From: Oscillospiraceae bacterium
GTDB taxonomy: Bacteria > Bacillota > Clostridia > UBA1212 > UBA1255
Assembly (NCBI GenBank): GCA_015069165.1
Contig: SVJD01000023.1
Coordinates: forward strand, 1-33,614
DNA length: 33,614 nt
Reading direction: 5' to 3'
Shown piece by piece: positions 22,567 through 32,890 of this stretch. The translations under genes and the position numbers were made by a program. Below the pieces are notes generated by a model. It was given only the letters and a program-made list of their open reading frames with translations, ran no database searches and had not been told where the DNA came from. Every line of letters starts with the position of its first letter. Position 1 is the stretch's first letter.

Positions 22567-23895
22567 ATGACAAAATACATTATAAACGGCGGCAATGTTT
22601 TACACGGAGATGTACGTGTAAGCGGAGCAAAAAATGCTATATTACCGGTTTTATCTGCAACACTTATAAATAAAGGCATTACAAGAATAACAAACTGCCC
22701 CGATATTTCAGATGTCAGAATCACTGCCGGCATTTTAAAAGATTTAGGTTGCAAAGTAAATTTGATTAAGAAAAAAGAAGGAAACATTATAGAAGTAGAT
22801 GCCACAAATATCGAAAAAACAACAATAGGCAGTGAAAAAGCCCGCTTGTGCAGATCTTCAATTACATTTTTGGGAGCAATTACCGCAAGATCAAAAGAGG
22901 CAGAGGTTGCTTTCCCCGGCGGTTGCATAATAGGTGACCGACCTATTGACATACACGAATCACTTCTTCGCGAAATGGGAATTGAAACGACCAGGAACGA
23001 TTCCGCTATAAAAACAAAACTCTACAGAACGGATTGTAACGTAGAAAATGACAAACACGTTTATCTGAAATTTCCCAGCGTAGGCGCTACCGAAAATGCT
23101 TTAATGGCGGCTGCGGGACTTACGGAAAGTGTAACTGTTTACGGCGCTGCAACAGAGCCCGAAATTGTTTGTCTCGGAAATTATCTGCAAAAGCTCGGCG
23201 TAAAAATACAAGGGCTTGGAACGGGCTGTATTAAAATACGCGGTTTAAAAGAATACAAAAAAGATATTGTAACTTTCAAGATAATCCCCGACAGAATCGA
23301 AGCGGCCACATTTCTTATATCTGCCGCCGGCATCGGCGATAATATCAAAATACACGGTTGTGAAACATCTCACTGCTTAGAAGTTATAAATGTTTTAAAA
23401 AGAATGGGCACTCGCATCAAAGAACATAAATACACACAAGACGGCGAAGCTATAAATTTTTTGGAAATTTCGGAAACTTCTGTAACAAAAAGGCTCAATT
23501 CTCCCGGCATTATAATAGCAGATGCTTACCCTGCTTTTCCCACTGATGCACAATCGTTAATTCTTCCCCTTTTATCCGTTTCCAAAGGAGAAACTTTCGT
23601 AATAGACAAAATTTTTCCGAAAAGGTTTAAAGCCGCTGACGAATTATCAAAAATGAATGCAGACATTACGAATACGGACTTCGGTATACATATCCGAGGT
23701 CGAAAACACTTGACAGGAAACAAAGTCCAGTCACATGATTTACGCGGAGGTGCAGCGATGGTTATTGCAGGCCTGCTTGCAAAAGGACAGACAATAGTCT
23801 ATGACAAAGAATATATAAAGCGCGGCTATGACGGAATTTCCGAGAAGCTACGCGCTTTAGGTGCAGATATTACGGAATCTCAGAATTTATCGTAA
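22567..23895 (+). CDS. murA: UDP-N-acetylglucosamine 1-carboxyvinyltransferase MurA
   Basis: First committed step of peptidoglycan synthesis: PEP is added to UDP-GlcNAc in the cytoplasm. It has 442 residues from the ATG at 22567 (GGTGA five bases upstream). A GTG nine bases earlier is less likely. SGAKNA contains the conserved Lys22 and Asn23. The catalytic Cys is C120 in AFPGGCIIGDRP, the residue attacked by fosfomycin, so no intrinsic resistance change is visible. It is transcribed toward ftsW and the two coding regions overlap by 16 bp tail to tail. It therefore lies beside, but outside, the mra/mur operon. Confidence 0.96.
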   Translation: MTKYIINGGNVLHGDVRVSGAKNAILPVLSATLINKGITRITNCPDISDVRITAGILKDLGCKVNLIKKKEGNIIEVDATNIEKTTIGSEKARLCRSSITFLGAITARSKEAEVAFPGGCIIGDRPIDIHESLLREMGIETTRNDSAIKTKLYRTDCNVENDKHVYLKFPSVGATENALMAAAGLTESVTVYGAATEPEIVCLGNYLQKLGVKIQGLGTGCIKIRGLKEYKKDIVTFKIIPDRIEAATFLISAAGIGDNIKIHGCETSHCLEVINVLKRMGTRIKEHKYTQDGEAINFLEISETSVTKRLNSPGIIIADAYPAFPTDAQSLILPLLSVSKGETFVIDKIFPKRFKAADELSKMNADITNTDFGIHIRGRKHLTGNKVQSHDLRGGAAMVIAGLLAKGQTIVYDKEYIKRGYDGISEKLRALGADITESQNLS

Positions 23896-25067
23896 TGGGA
23901 CTGTTTAGAAATATTTAGCAGAATTCCCATTCCGGCAAGTAAAATAACGAGTGATGTTCCACCATAGCTGAAAAACGGCAACGAAATACCCGTAACCGGC
24001 ATAGAAGAAGTAACAACCGCCACATTCATAAGCACCTGAACTGTAATCAGCATTGTGATGCCGAAAGCAGTAAGTGACGAAAATTTATCCGGGGCATGGC
24101 GAGCAATTTTGAAACCGCGCCAAATGAACAATGCAAAAAGTCCGAGAACCAGTAAAACTCCGATAAAACCCAGTTCTTCTGCAAGTATGGACAAAATAAA
24201 GTCGTTGTAAGGTTCCGGCAAATAAAGGTATTTCTGTACACCTTGACCAAATCCCTTACCAAAAAGGCCACCCGAAGCGATTGCATACAAAGATTGCATA
24301 ATTTGGTAACTGTCACCGGAAGTATCGTGTTCCGGATCAAGGAATGTTGTAAAACGTTCGCCAATGTAGGAAAAATCTACCATTCCCGAGGCGAATACTA
24401 TAAGCGCTAAAAGCGCGACACCACCGCCCATGAGGATGTATGTGGGAAGCTTTACACGCCCTGCAAACATCATTGCAAGCATAACAAGACCTATAATCAT
24501 AACACAACTGATATGTGGCTGGAGCGCAAGAAGCAATATTCCGACACCAATAGGCACCATATATATTACAACTCCCATAAGTCTTACCGCCTTATATGAC
24601 AACCCCGGCCTTGAAAATACGTATGCCAAAAACAAAATTACGGCAATTTTGTAAAATTCCGAGGGCTGAAATGTTATACCGATTTTGAGCCATCTTTTAG
24701 CATAGTTTATCGTAAGACCCATAACCTGCACAAGCACAAGTAAAACATTACATCCTATAAAAAAAGGAACTGTAAATCTGGCAATAACTTTATAATCTAT
24801 AAAGCTTACAATTACCATTGCAATTACTCCGAGAACTGCATTTATAAGCTGATCTTTTAAAACTGCATAGGCAGAACCTGCTGACGAAGAATAAGCGGTG
24901 GCAGAACTGGCACTGAAAACCATCATTGTTCCCAAGCCCAAAAGCAAAACTATTGACAATATAAGCCAAAAGTCCGGTTGATTGTATCGTATTGTTTCAC
25001 GAACACGGCGCTTTACATCTTCCATCGATGTGCTTTGGCTTTCTTTTTTGTTTCTTGACGGAATCAC
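23880..25067 (-). CDS. ftsW: FtsW/SpoVE-type SEDS peptidoglycan polymerase
   Basis: Integral membrane glycan polymerase of the SEDS family, acting with a class B PBP at the septum. It has 395 residues with about ten membrane segments. Family sequence includes FQPSEFYKIAVILFLAY, EPYNDFILSILAEELGFIG and a C-terminal GISLPFFSYGGTSL. The start is GTG 25067, which has GGAGGTGGAG upstream. A later ATG at 25022 is possible. Position in the cluster (last, after mraY) supports a septal role, although SpoVE, the sporulation paralogue, cannot be excluded. It follows mraY directly, where murD would normally lie. Confidence 0.95.
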   Translation of the reverse strand: MIPSRNKKESQSTSMEDVKRRVRETIRYNQPDFWLILSIVLLLGLGTMMVFSASSATAYSSSAGSAYAVLKDQLINAVLGVIAMVIVSFIDYKVIARFTVPFFIGCNVLLVLVQVMGLTINYAKRWLKIGITFQPSEFYKIAVILFLAYVFSRPGLSYKAVRLMGVVIYMVPIGVGILLLALQPHISCVMIIGLVMLAMMFAGRVKLPTYILMGGGVALLALIVFASGMVDFSYIGERFTTFLDPEHDTSGDSYQIMQSLYAIASGGLFGKGFGQGVQKYLYLPEPYNDFILSILAEELGFIGVLLVLGLFALFIWRGFKIARHAPDKFSSLTAFGITMLITVQVLMNVAVVTSSMPVTGISLPFFSYGGTSLVILLAGMGILLNISKQSHYDKF

Positions 25068-25102
25068 TGTTGCTCCACCTCCCCTTTTTGTAAATGATTC
25101 AA

Positions 25103-26077
25103 TTATTTAATACTGAAAAATGTCAATACGCAGCATGCAAGCGTAAATAGCCAGAATACAACTACTACTTTTCTTTCACTCCAACCGCAAAGCTCAAAAT
25201 GATGGTGTATCGGTGCCATGCGGAATAATCTTTTTCCTTTTGTAATTTTAAAGAAACCTACTTGTAATATAACCGAAAGTGCCTCTATTACAAAAATCGC
25301 ACCCGCAATAAGAATAATAAGAGGTCTTTGAAGCATAATTGCACATGCTCCGATTGCTCCACCTATCGCCAAAGAACCCGTATCTCCCATAAACACTTTT
25401 GCAGGATTTGCATTAAAGAGCAAGAATCCAAGCAATCCACCTGCCATTGCCACAGTAAAATATGCAACGGAATCATTCGGACAAAGCAAAATAGAAATTG
25501 CCGCAAACAACATAAATACTATAAATGACGAACCGGCACACAAACCGTCAAGTCCGTCTGTCAAATTAACAGCATTTGTGGATGAAAGAAGTATAAGTAC
25601 GCAAAATGGTATAAAAACCCAAGAAAGATTTAAACTTACATTCAATCCGAAAAATTGAAGAATTATAGAGTTATCCACATATTTTTTCTGTGTAATATAA
25701 AATACAAAAGCAAGTGAAACTATAAAAAGCAATGTCATTTTTTGGTAAGGCTTCAATCCGTCCTTGCTTTTTTTGATTATTTTTATCAAATCGTCCAAAA
25801 ATCCTACAAACGCAAAACCCACAGTAGTCCAAAGAAGCGGAATTATCTGCGGCGCAATATCTGTAAAATACAAAACCAGCGAAACAATTATCAGCGGAGT
25901 TATAAAAATAAGCGCTCCTATTGTAGGTGTGCCCTGCTTTTTAAGGTGAGTTTGCGGTCCGTTATATCTTATAGTTTGACCGAATTTCAAACGCCTTAAA
26001 AGCGGAATATAAAACGGTGCCAAAAGCACCGCTCCGGCAAAAGTAACTAAAAAAGCTATAGTTAATTTAGTTGTCAT
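25103..26077 (-). CDS. mraY: Phospho-N-acetylmuramoyl-pentapeptide transferase MraY
   Basis: Transfers phospho-MurNAc-pentapeptide to undecaprenyl phosphate, making lipid I at the inner face of the membrane. It has 324 residues and about ten membrane segments. The Asp pair D95-D96 (GFLDDLIK), NLTDGLDG (171-178), GDTGSL (231-236) and the HHHFE loop (291-295) are all present. Its ATG overlaps the murF stop by 4 bp (ATGA), with GGAGG seven bases upstream inside murF. Full length and apparently intact. Confidence 0.97.
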   Translation of the reverse strand: MTTKLTIAFLVTFAGAVLLAPFYIPLLRRLKFGQTIRYNGPQTHLKKQGTPTIGALIFITPLIIVSLVLYFTDIAPQIIPLLWTTVGFAFVGFLDDLIKIIKKSKDGLKPYQKMTLLFIVSLAFVFYITQKKYVDNSIILQFFGLNVSLNLSWVFIPFCVLILLSSTNAVNLTDGLDGLCAGSSFIVFMLFAAISILLCPNDSVAYFTVAMAGGLLGFLLFNANPAKVFMGDTGSLAIGGAIGACAIMLQRPLIILIAGAIFVIEALSVILQVGFFKITKGKRLFRMAPIHHHFELCGWSERKVVVVFWLFTLACCVLTFFSIK

Positions 26078-27483
26078 ACAAAATCCTCCGTATCTAACAA
26101 TTGCAACGCATTTGACACAACATTCATTTTCATTGCATTTGAACCTTTCGCAAGTACAGCAATTCGTTTTCCTTCGCGTATATATTCTTTAACTGTTTTA
26201 CAAAGTGCCTCTGCACCCGAAACAGAATCTTCGGCGTGAAGCTTATTCTTTCCCGAAAACGTTTCATAATATAACACAGAATTACGCCCTACCGCAAGCA
26301 ATACATCTGCAGATTCAGAAGCAATTCTGCCGATTTTACGATGAGCTTCTTCGGTAATTTCACCAAGTTCAAGCATATCTCCCAAAGCTGCAATTTTCAC
26401 ATCTGCCTTAATCTCTTTAAGCACACCAAGCGAAGCCTCCATAGATTCAGGTCCTGCATTATATGTATCGTCTATTATAAAGCCCCAAGATTTTTCTGTA
26501 ATTTTTTGTCTTGAAACATCGTCACCAAAAGTCAAAAGAGCTTCAATTGCCTTTTCTGTCGAAATACCTGCCGCATTTGCCGCACATACCGCCGCCATAC
26601 TGTTATAGACATTATGAACTCCCGGAACTTTAAGTTTTATCTCGAATTTATTTTCGCCAGGTGTGACGAGCGTATAATTACTGCCGTGAATATTCTCTGC
26701 TTTGTAATCAGAGTTTGATTCTGTGCCAAAATATACAATTTCAGGCAAACAAACACCGTATTCCTTTAAAATTTCAAGAACTGAATTTTTATCCGAAAGC
26801 AAATCATTATCGCCATTTAAAACAAGCGTACTTCCGGCCTTCATGCCTTTGCATACTTCAAGTTTTGCTCTCAATATATTTTCTCTGGTTTTAAGGAGTT
26901 CAAGGTGCGCAACTCCAATATTTGTTATTACTGCAATATCAGGTTTTACAATATTGGCAAGATATTCTATTTGTCCCAAGCCTCTCATTCCCATTTCGGA
27001 AACAAGTACCTTGTGTTCGTCTTTTAATTTCATTACAGTCAAAGGCAAACCCAATTCATTATTGTGGTTAAGCTCTGATTTTAATGTAGTAAAATACGAT
27101 GAAAATACGTATGCAATCATATCTTTCGTAGACGTTTTACCAACACTGCCTGTTATTGCTAATTTTGTCACGGAATTTCCTCTGTCGCGAAGTATTCCGG
27201 CTGCAATATCCCCCATTGCATTTTGTGTATTTTCAACTTCTACATAATTTTTTGCATTTTCAGGTGCAGAAAAACCACATTCCACAAGTGCCGCAGTTGC
27301 TCCCATATTAAAAGCAGATTCAACAAAACGGTGTCCGTCTGTATTTTCACCTTTAAGGGCAATAAAAAGACTTCCTTTTTGTGTTTTTCTGGAATCTATA
27401 ACTGCCTCGGTAACTGTCAAATTTGCATCACCGTACAATTTACCGCCTGTATATTCCGCAATTTTTCCCAAGCTTATATACAT
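26074..27483 (-). CDS. murF: UDP-MurNAc-tripeptide:D-Ala-D-Ala ligase MurF
   Basis: ATP-dependent ligase that adds D-Ala-D-Ala to UDP-MurNAc-tripeptide in the cytoplasm. It has 469 residues. The N-terminal substrate domain contains IDSRKTQKGSLFIALKGENTDGH. The P-loop of the central domain is TGSVGKTSTKD (111-121). It continues with VITNIGVAHLELLKTRENI and, in the C-terminal domain, IDDTYNAGPESMEASL, all typical of MurF. It starts 5 bp after the murE stop with AGGGG some 12 bases upstream. It overlaps mraY by 4 bp at the other end. Confidence 0.96.
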   Translation of the reverse strand: MYISLGKIAEYTGGKLYGDANLTVTEAVIDSRKTQKGSLFIALKGENTDGHRFVESAFNMGATAALVECGFSAPENAKNYVEVENTQNAMGDIAAGILRDRGNSVTKLAITGSVGKTSTKDMIAYVFSSYFTTLKSELNHNNELGLPLTVMKLKDEHKVLVSEMGMRGLGQIEYLANIVKPDIAVITNIGVAHLELLKTRENILRAKLEVCKGMKAGSTLVLNGDNDLLSDKNSVLEILKEYGVCLPEIVYFGTESNSDYKAENIHGSNYTLVTPGENKFEIKLKVPGVHNVYNSMAAVCAANAAGISTEKAIEALLTFGDDVSRQKITEKSWGFIIDDTYNAGPESMEASLGVLKEIKADVKIAALGDMLELGEITEEAHRKIGRIASESADVLLAVGRNSVLYYETFSGKNKLHAEDSVSGAEALCKTVKEYIREGKRIAVLAKGSNAMKMNVVSNALQLLDTEDFV

Positions 27484-27488
27484 AATAC

Positions 27489-28967
27489 TTAAATTCCCCT
27501 CAAAATTTCTCTCACAATTTCTCTTTCATCGAAATGCACCGTTCTGTCGGCAAAAATTTGTTCTGTTTCATGACCTTTTCCCGCCAAAATGATAACATCA
27601 CCGGGAAGTGCATTTTTAATGGCATATTCAATAGCTTCTCGCCTGTCTACTATACAAATATAGTCCGCGCCCGTAGGAATTATGCCTTTTTCTATATCCC
27701 TTACTATGCTTTCGGGGTCTTCGCTTCTGGGATTATCAGAAGTAATTATGGTAAAATCGGCAAATTTTCCCGCCGTTTCTCCCATGAGGGCGCGCGGTCT
27801 GTTTCTGTCACCTCCGCAGCCGAAAAGGAACACTGTTCTTTTTGCATACTCTTTTACAGTTGTCAAAATATTCTCAAAACTGTCAGGATTATGCGCATAA
27901 TCAATAAGCACGGAAAAATCTTTACCCGTCGGAACGTTTTCCGCTTTTCCGGGTACGAATACATTTTCAAGACCTGCTATTGCACATTCAGGAGAAATCC
28001 CTTCTAAATATGCACAAGCAAAAGCGCACAAAGAATTGTACACACTGAATGTTCCGGGAATAGGAACTTTAACGTGGAACGTTTCTTCTTTTGTAACAAT
28101 GTCGTATTCTACACCGGCATGGCTCTTTATGATATTTTCAGCTTTGAAATCACAATTACAATTTATACCATATTTGTAAATTTTCGCGCCTGATTCTGCC
28201 GCCTTTTTTTCCATAACCGATGAATACGGACTATCTGCGTTAAGCAGCGCATTGTCACACATAGTAAAAAGTTTTGCTTTTGCATCTGCATATTCTTCCA
28301 TATTTGCATGTTCATTTTCGCCGATATGGTCTTTTGATAAATTTGTAAACACCGCAGTAGAAAATTTGCAGAAGCTAACCCTGTCAAGGTGAAGTCCTTG
28401 AGAGGAAACCTCCATTATACACGTTCCTATTTCTCTCTTTTTCATTTCAAAAAGCAGATTTTGCAAAACATTTGCCTCCGGAGTTGTACGTTCCGTGGGA
28501 ATTACTTCATTTCCTATTTTATTGCAAATCGTTCCTATTAAACCGGTGTCAAGTTTTGCCGCTTTGTAGATAGAGCTAATCATGTATGAAGTTGTAGTCT
28601 TACCTTTTGTACCCGTAATACCCACAAGATGGATACTATGGGACGGATTTTCATACAAAGCCGCACTGAAACCGGCTAAAGCCAACCGAGTGTCTTCCGC
28701 AAAAATAACAGGTATGTTTAAAGCAATATTATACTTTTCAAGAGATTCCCTGTTTTTGGCTAAAATGGCAACTGCACCTGATTCTTCTGCCTTTTTCGCA
28801 AACTTATGTCCGTCCGTAACATACCCTTCTATACAAACAAACAAAGAGCCGTTTATGCATTTTCTGTTATCTATTTCTACCGTAGTTATATCTATTTTCG
28901 AAAGGTCATAACCACCATTATACTCTGTATTTATACCGCTTTTTTCTATAAGCTCATATAAATTCAT
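27489..28967 (-). CDS. murE: UDP-MurNAc-dipeptide:diaminopimelate ligase MurE
   Basis: Adds the third amino acid to the wall peptide. It has 492 residues from the ATG at 28967, whose A overlaps the PBP stop (TGATG). A TTG one codon earlier is also open. The P-loop is GITGTKGKTTTS (about 116-127). The substrate motif is DNPRSEDP (about 411-418), and DNPR is the form linked to meso-diaminopimelate rather than lysine. It is followed by the GHE block GKGHETEQ. A small oddity is VPGKAENV where most members have VPGRxExV. The ribosome site GGAGGTGG lies in the end of the PBP gene. Confidence 0.96.
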   Translation of the reverse strand: MNLYELIEKSGINTEYNGGYDLSKIDITTVEIDNRKCINGSLFVCIEGYVTDGHKFAKKAEESGAVAILAKNRESLEKYNIALNIPVIFAEDTRLALAGFSAALYENPSHSIHLVGITGTKGKTTTSYMISSIYKAAKLDTGLIGTICNKIGNEVIPTERTTPEANVLQNLLFEMKKREIGTCIMEVSSQGLHLDRVSFCKFSTAVFTNLSKDHIGENEHANMEEYADAKAKLFTMCDNALLNADSPYSSVMEKKAAESGAKIYKYGINCNCDFKAENIIKSHAGVEYDIVTKEETFHVKVPIPGTFSVYNSLCAFACAYLEGISPECAIAGLENVFVPGKAENVPTGKDFSVLIDYAHNPDSFENILTTVKEYAKRTVFLFGCGGDRNRPRALMGETAGKFADFTIITSDNPRSEDPESIVRDIEKGIIPTGADYICIVDRREAIEYAIKNALPGDVIILAGKGHETEQIFADRTVHFDEREIVREILRGI

Positions 28968-31276
28968 CAACCTGCCACCTCCGTGTCATTGTTAATCAAT
29001 TCCAGCTCTATAACCGAGCCTCTGTTTACTACTGTGCCTTCAGGAATGCTTTGAGAAACAACAGTTCCTATATTTTTGGCGTGTACATTCAAGCCTATGT
29101 TTTTCAATACATCAACGGCTTCCGCCAAAGAATAACCCACCAAATTCGGTACTGTTACAGTTCGTTTCGGGCTTTCCGAACTCGTATAAATCACAACACT
29201 TGAGCCCGACATAACATAAGAGTTAGATCTTGGAATTTGTTCTTCTACTCTGAGTGAAGAAAGATCCGCATCAGAATCCGCATCTGCCAAAACATACGAA
29301 AATCCTTCTGATTTTAACTCTTCAATGGCTTTGTCTACTGTCATATTGCTTACATTCGGAACGTATTTTTTTACCATCATACTGTTGCTGTCAACTTCTG
29401 TATATCGCTTTTCAACTTCCATATATGTAAGTATTTTCTCAATCAAATCACCTGCAACGGGTGCTGCATGTTTGCCGCCCGAAGCAGCAGAACCATCTTC
29501 CGGAGCCGGATGGTCAAGCATTACCAAAATTACAACTTCAGGATCATCAGTCGGTGCTACTCCGCAGAAAGATGCAATATAACGTCCGTCTGTTTCAGAT
29601 GTTGTTGTCTGTGATGTTCCTGTTTTTCCCGCTACTCTGTATCCTGAAACATACGCGTTACTTCCCGTACCCGATGCTACGACTTGCTCAAGCATTTCCA
29701 TTACTTGTTTAGATGTACTTTCGGAAATAACTTGGCGCACAACTTGAGACTCATAGCTTTTAACTACAATACCGTTACTGTCTGTAATTTCCTTTACTAT
29801 TCTCGGTTGCATCAACTTACCGCCATTGGCAATTGCACAGTAAGCCGTTGCCAACTGTATCGGTGTTATCTGTACTCTCTGTCCGAATGCCGTAACAGCC
29901 ATATCGATTTCAGTAGGATTCGTATGGAAAATACTGTTGGCTTCACCGGAAAGTACAATTCCTGTTTTATTTTTAAAGCCGAAAGACTCTATGTACTCAT
30001 AAAATTTAGGCAAACCCAAATCTAATGCCAGTCTGGAAAATACAGGGTTACATGAATTTTTAACGGCATCCGCAAAAGTTTCCGACCCGTGGTCATTATA
30101 CTTTCTCCAGCAGTGAATCTGCCAACCGGACAAATCAAGATATGCATCGCTTACAATGCTGTTTTTATTTACTTTACCTTCTTCTACGCCCATTGCCGCC
30201 GTAATCGTTTTGAAAGTAGAACCGGGTTCATACGTATCGGTAAGTGCTTTATTTCTCCAAACAGTTTCGTATAATTTGGTAACATCTTCTGTACTGTTGC
30301 CTACCCACGTATTTTCGTCCACTCCCGGAGGGGCCGCATAGGGGTCGTTTAAGTTAAAATCAGGGTACGATGCCATAGCCAAAACGTCACACGTGTCAGG
30401 CTGCATTACAACTATTGCCCCGCCCTTTATTACATTATATTGCTGAATGGTTTCTTTGAGTGCCTTTTCTACCATACTTTGGATGGTAGCATCTATTGTC
30501 ATTACTGCATTATAACCATCTACCGGGTCGAGGCGTGTTACTTCGTCATAAGGAAGCTCATTTCCTGCCGCATCTACTGCTGTAATAATTCTGCCGTCTG
30601 TTCCGGTGAGCATTGAATCGAGAGCAACTTCCACACCACACACAAGGCCTTGATCATCTTTACCTGTGAAACCTATAAGATGGCTTGCTAAATTTCCATT
30701 TGGGTAATATCTGGTGGTATCTTCATCTACGTAAACACCTTTTATTTTTTCTTCTTTGATCCAAGCTTTTATTTTCTCTCCCACTTCCAGGTCAATATCT
30801 TCGGCAATAAGTTTATATCTGCCCGTGGACTTAATTTTCTCCAAAATCTGATTGTAGTCCATATTAAGGAAATCCGAAAGTCCTCTTGCAATTTTTTCTT
30901 GATATTGTTCTGCTGTAAGACCTTTTGTAGGGTTATCGTGTATGATTTTTTGGTTTACATTTACCAAATACGATGAAACGCTGATTGCCAAAACATTTCC
31001 GTTTCTGTCTGTAATGGTTCCTCTTTTGGCAGAAATGGTTCTCCATGAATTTTGCTGTGTATAAGCCTTTTTCGTATAATAATCGCCCTTAATGAATTGA
31101 AAATAAGCAAAGCGAAAAAGCAGCACTGCCAAAAGAGCCATAACAGCAACGCAAACGGCAACCGATTTGCCTGTAATCTTATCGTCTCTGTCTTCGCTCT
31201 CAAAGGACATTACTGCCTTAAGTATATTCTTTTTATCGTTATTCTTTTTATTAACATTACGGGAATCCCTAGCCAC
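28967..31276 (-). CDS. ftsI: Class B penicillin-binding protein with two PASTA domains (FtsI/SpoVD type)
   Basis: Transpeptidase that crosslinks septal peptidoglycan, partner of the SEDS protein. It has 769 residues starting at GTG 31276 with GGAGG nine bases upstream. A short cytoplasmic tail, a membrane helix (about 37-55) and a PBP dimerisation domain (about 80-240) precede the transpeptidase domain with S353-T-F-K356, S408-C-N and K551-T-G. Two PASTA domains follow (about 637-699 and 706-762), as in B. subtilis PBP2B, whereas SpoVD has one. Position after ftsL and before murE is the usual ftsI/pbpB place. The symbol is by position. SpoVD-like function remains possible. Confidence 0.93.
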   Translation of the reverse strand: MARDSRNVNKKNNDKKNILKAVMSFESEDRDDKITGKSVAVCVAVMALLAVLLFRFAYFQFIKGDYYTKKAYTQQNSWRTISAKRGTITDRNGNVLAISVSSYLVNVNQKIIHDNPTKGLTAEQYQEKIARGLSDFLNMDYNQILEKIKSTGRYKLIAEDIDLEVGEKIKAWIKEEKIKGVYVDEDTTRYYPNGNLASHLIGFTGKDDQGLVCGVEVALDSMLTGTDGRIITAVDAAGNELPYDEVTRLDPVDGYNAVMTIDATIQSMVEKALKETIQQYNVIKGGAIVVMQPDTCDVLAMASYPDFNLNDPYAAPPGVDENTWVGNSTEDVTKLYETVWRNKALTDTYEPGSTFKTITAAMGVEEGKVNKNSIVSDAYLDLSGWQIHCWRKYNDHGSETFADAVKNSCNPVFSRLALDLGLPKFYEYIESFGFKNKTGIVLSGEANSIFHTNPTEIDMAVTAFGQRVQITPIQLATAYCAIANGGKLMQPRIVKEITDSNGIVVKSYESQVVRQVISESTSKQVMEMLEQVVASGTGSNAYVSGYRVAGKTGTSQTTTSETDGRYIASFCGVAPTDDPEVVILVMLDHPAPEDGSAASGGKHAAPVAGDLIEKILTYMEVEKRYTEVDSNSMMVKKYVPNVSNMTVDKAIEELKSEGFSYVLADADSDADLSSLRVEEQIPRSNSYVMSGSSVVIYTSSESPKRTVTVPNLVGYSLAEAVDVLKNIGLNVHAKNIGTVVSQSIPEGTVVNRGSVIELELINNDTEVAG

Positions 31277-31326
31277 CCTACCATGCCTCCTGTCCTATAC
31301 GGTAAATATATGCCGCGCCCCCGTAA

Positions 31327-31857
31327 TTATATCACTCCGAAAAATTCCTTAATTCCGTTAAACATACGTGTTGTAAACGGTGCATCTTTATCAGTTTGTT
31401 CTTTTGTGAATTCTGCGTTTTTGTACTCCGTTTGGTCGGGTGTTTCTACGCTGATATATTTAATCTGATAAGCAAAAGGCTTGTGCATTCCGAGTTTTGT
31501 TTCTGCAATTTCTGCAATTTCCGCAATGTTCATATTGCTCTCAATTTCCACTTCAAGATTCTGAACAATTGCTGCTTTTTTTTGGTACTCTTGCTCTAAT
31601 TTATGATTTTCATAATTAATCTGTGTTACGGAAGCATATCTGAACGCTACAGTAAGACCCATCGCAACGAGAACCACTATACTTGCAAGAATTTGTTTCT
31701 TTGTCTTTTTATCCTCTTTTTTGCGCTTAATCTCAGTAAGCAAAATTCTTTTTTCTTCAATCTTCTTCTCCGGAATAACATATTTACCCGGACTTGTACT
31801 CTGCTCATACGCATAATCATAATCGTATTGATACGCGTTACTACTTCCCCTGCTCAT
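31327..31857 (-). CDS. ftsL: FtsL-like cell division protein
   Basis: Small bitopic division protein, 176 residues from the ATG at 31857. That start has AGGTGG eight bases upstream, and the two earlier in-frame starts are too close to it. A long, charged, Tyr-rich cytoplasmic N-terminus (1-55) is followed by one membrane helix (about 56-77) and a coiled coil (about 80-125: NYENHKLEQEYQKKAAIVQN), then a short tail. This layout and its place between rsmH and the PBP gene identify it as FtsL. Sequence similarity in this family is too low for motif proof. It should pair with a DivIC-like partner not seen here. Confidence 0.8.
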   Translation of the reverse strand: MSRGSSNAYQYDYDYAYEQSTSPGKYVIPEKKIEEKRILLTEIKRKKEDKKTKKQILASIVVLVAMGLTVAFRYASVTQINYENHKLEQEYQKKAAIVQNLEVEIESNMNIAEIAEIAETKLGMHKPFAYQIKYISVETPDQTEYKNAEFTKEQTDKDAPFTTRMFNGIKEFFGVI

Positions 31858-31899
31858 TTTCATTCCCACCTGTTATCTTTTGTGCTTTTTCTTACAAAA

Positions 31900-32877
31900 T
31901 CAGCCGAGTTTCCTTTCAAACACCCGCAACTTCGCACTGTGCGAGCGATTGTTTTCCGATTGCTCTTTTTCGGATGCCGCTATCGGCTTGTTTGTAAGTA
32001 TTTTTCCCTTTGATTTCTTCCCGCATACACATACCGGAAAACTTGACGGACACGTACACGGATTTGCCGCTTCTTTCAGTTTGTTTTTTACAATTCTGTC
32101 CTCCAAAGAATGGAAAGTAATTATGCACAAACGACCGTTTTCGCTCAATAAGTCGAGTGCCGCATCAATTCCTCTTTCCAACACATCAAGCTCTGAATTT
32201 ACTTCTATTCGGATTGCCTGAAATGTTCTTTTAGCCGGATGTCCGCCGTCCTGCCTCGCTCTTGCAGGAATAGCAGCTTTTATTGCATCACAAAGCTGAA
32301 AAGTTGTTAAAATAGGCTCAATCTGCCGTCTTTTGCATATTGTTCTTGCAATAGCAACCGCCCATTTTTCTTCTCCGTAATCACGAATTACTCTTATAAG
32401 CTCTTTTTCAGAGTATTCGTTTACCACTTGTTTGGCATCTAATTGCGCATCTTGATTCATCCTCATATCCAAAGGCGCATCAAAACGGTAACTGAAACCC
32501 CTTTCAGGCTCGTCAAACTGATGGGATGACACCCCAATATCAAGCAATATACCATCTGCTTTGACTTCCCTGTTTCTTTCTTTTAAAACTGTTTCTGCTG
32601 CTTCTGACATATTTTCAAAGTTTGTTTTGACTACAGCATATTCTGCTTCGCTCTTGCAGTCATTTTTAACTTTTTCCAATCTTACCGAAGCGACTTTTAT
32701 TGCATCGATATCTTGATCCAAACCAATCAAAACACCGCTTTTTCCTAATTTCTGTAAAATACGGGAGCTGTGACCTGCACCTCCCAAAGTTCCGTCAATA
32801 TAAACACCATCCGGCTTTATATTTAACATTTCAATACATTCGTGTAACAATACCGGTTCGTGAATAAATTCCGTCAT
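31900..32877 (-). CDS. rsmH: 16S rRNA m4C1402 methyltransferase RsmH (MraW)
   Basis: SAM-dependent N4-methylation of C1402 of 16S rRNA in the decoding centre. It has 325 residues from ATG 32877. A GTG nine bases earlier sits too close to the ribosome site. It opens FIHEPVLLHECIEML. The SAM loop is DGTLGGAGHSS, followed by GLDQD. LLDIGVSSHQFDEPERGFSYRFDAPLDMRM is the family hallmark region, and the C-terminal half has ITFHSLEDRIVK. It is second gene of the cluster, directly after mraZ. Confidence 0.97.
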   Translation of the reverse strand: MTEFIHEPVLLHECIEMLNIKPDGVYIDGTLGGAGHSSRILQKLGKSGVLIGLDQDIDAIKVASVRLEKVKNDCKSEAEYAVVKTNFENMSEAAETVLKERNREVKADGILLDIGVSSHQFDEPERGFSYRFDAPLDMRMNQDAQLDAKQVVNEYSEKELIRVIRDYGEEKWAVAIARTICKRRQIEPILTTFQLCDAIKAAIPARARQDGGHPAKRTFQAIRIEVNSELDVLERGIDAALDLLSENGRLCIITFHSLEDRIVKNKLKEAANPCTCPSSFPVCVCGKKSKGKILTNKPIAASEKEQSENNRSHSAKLRVFERKLG

Positions 32878-32890
32878 TTTTTTCACTGCC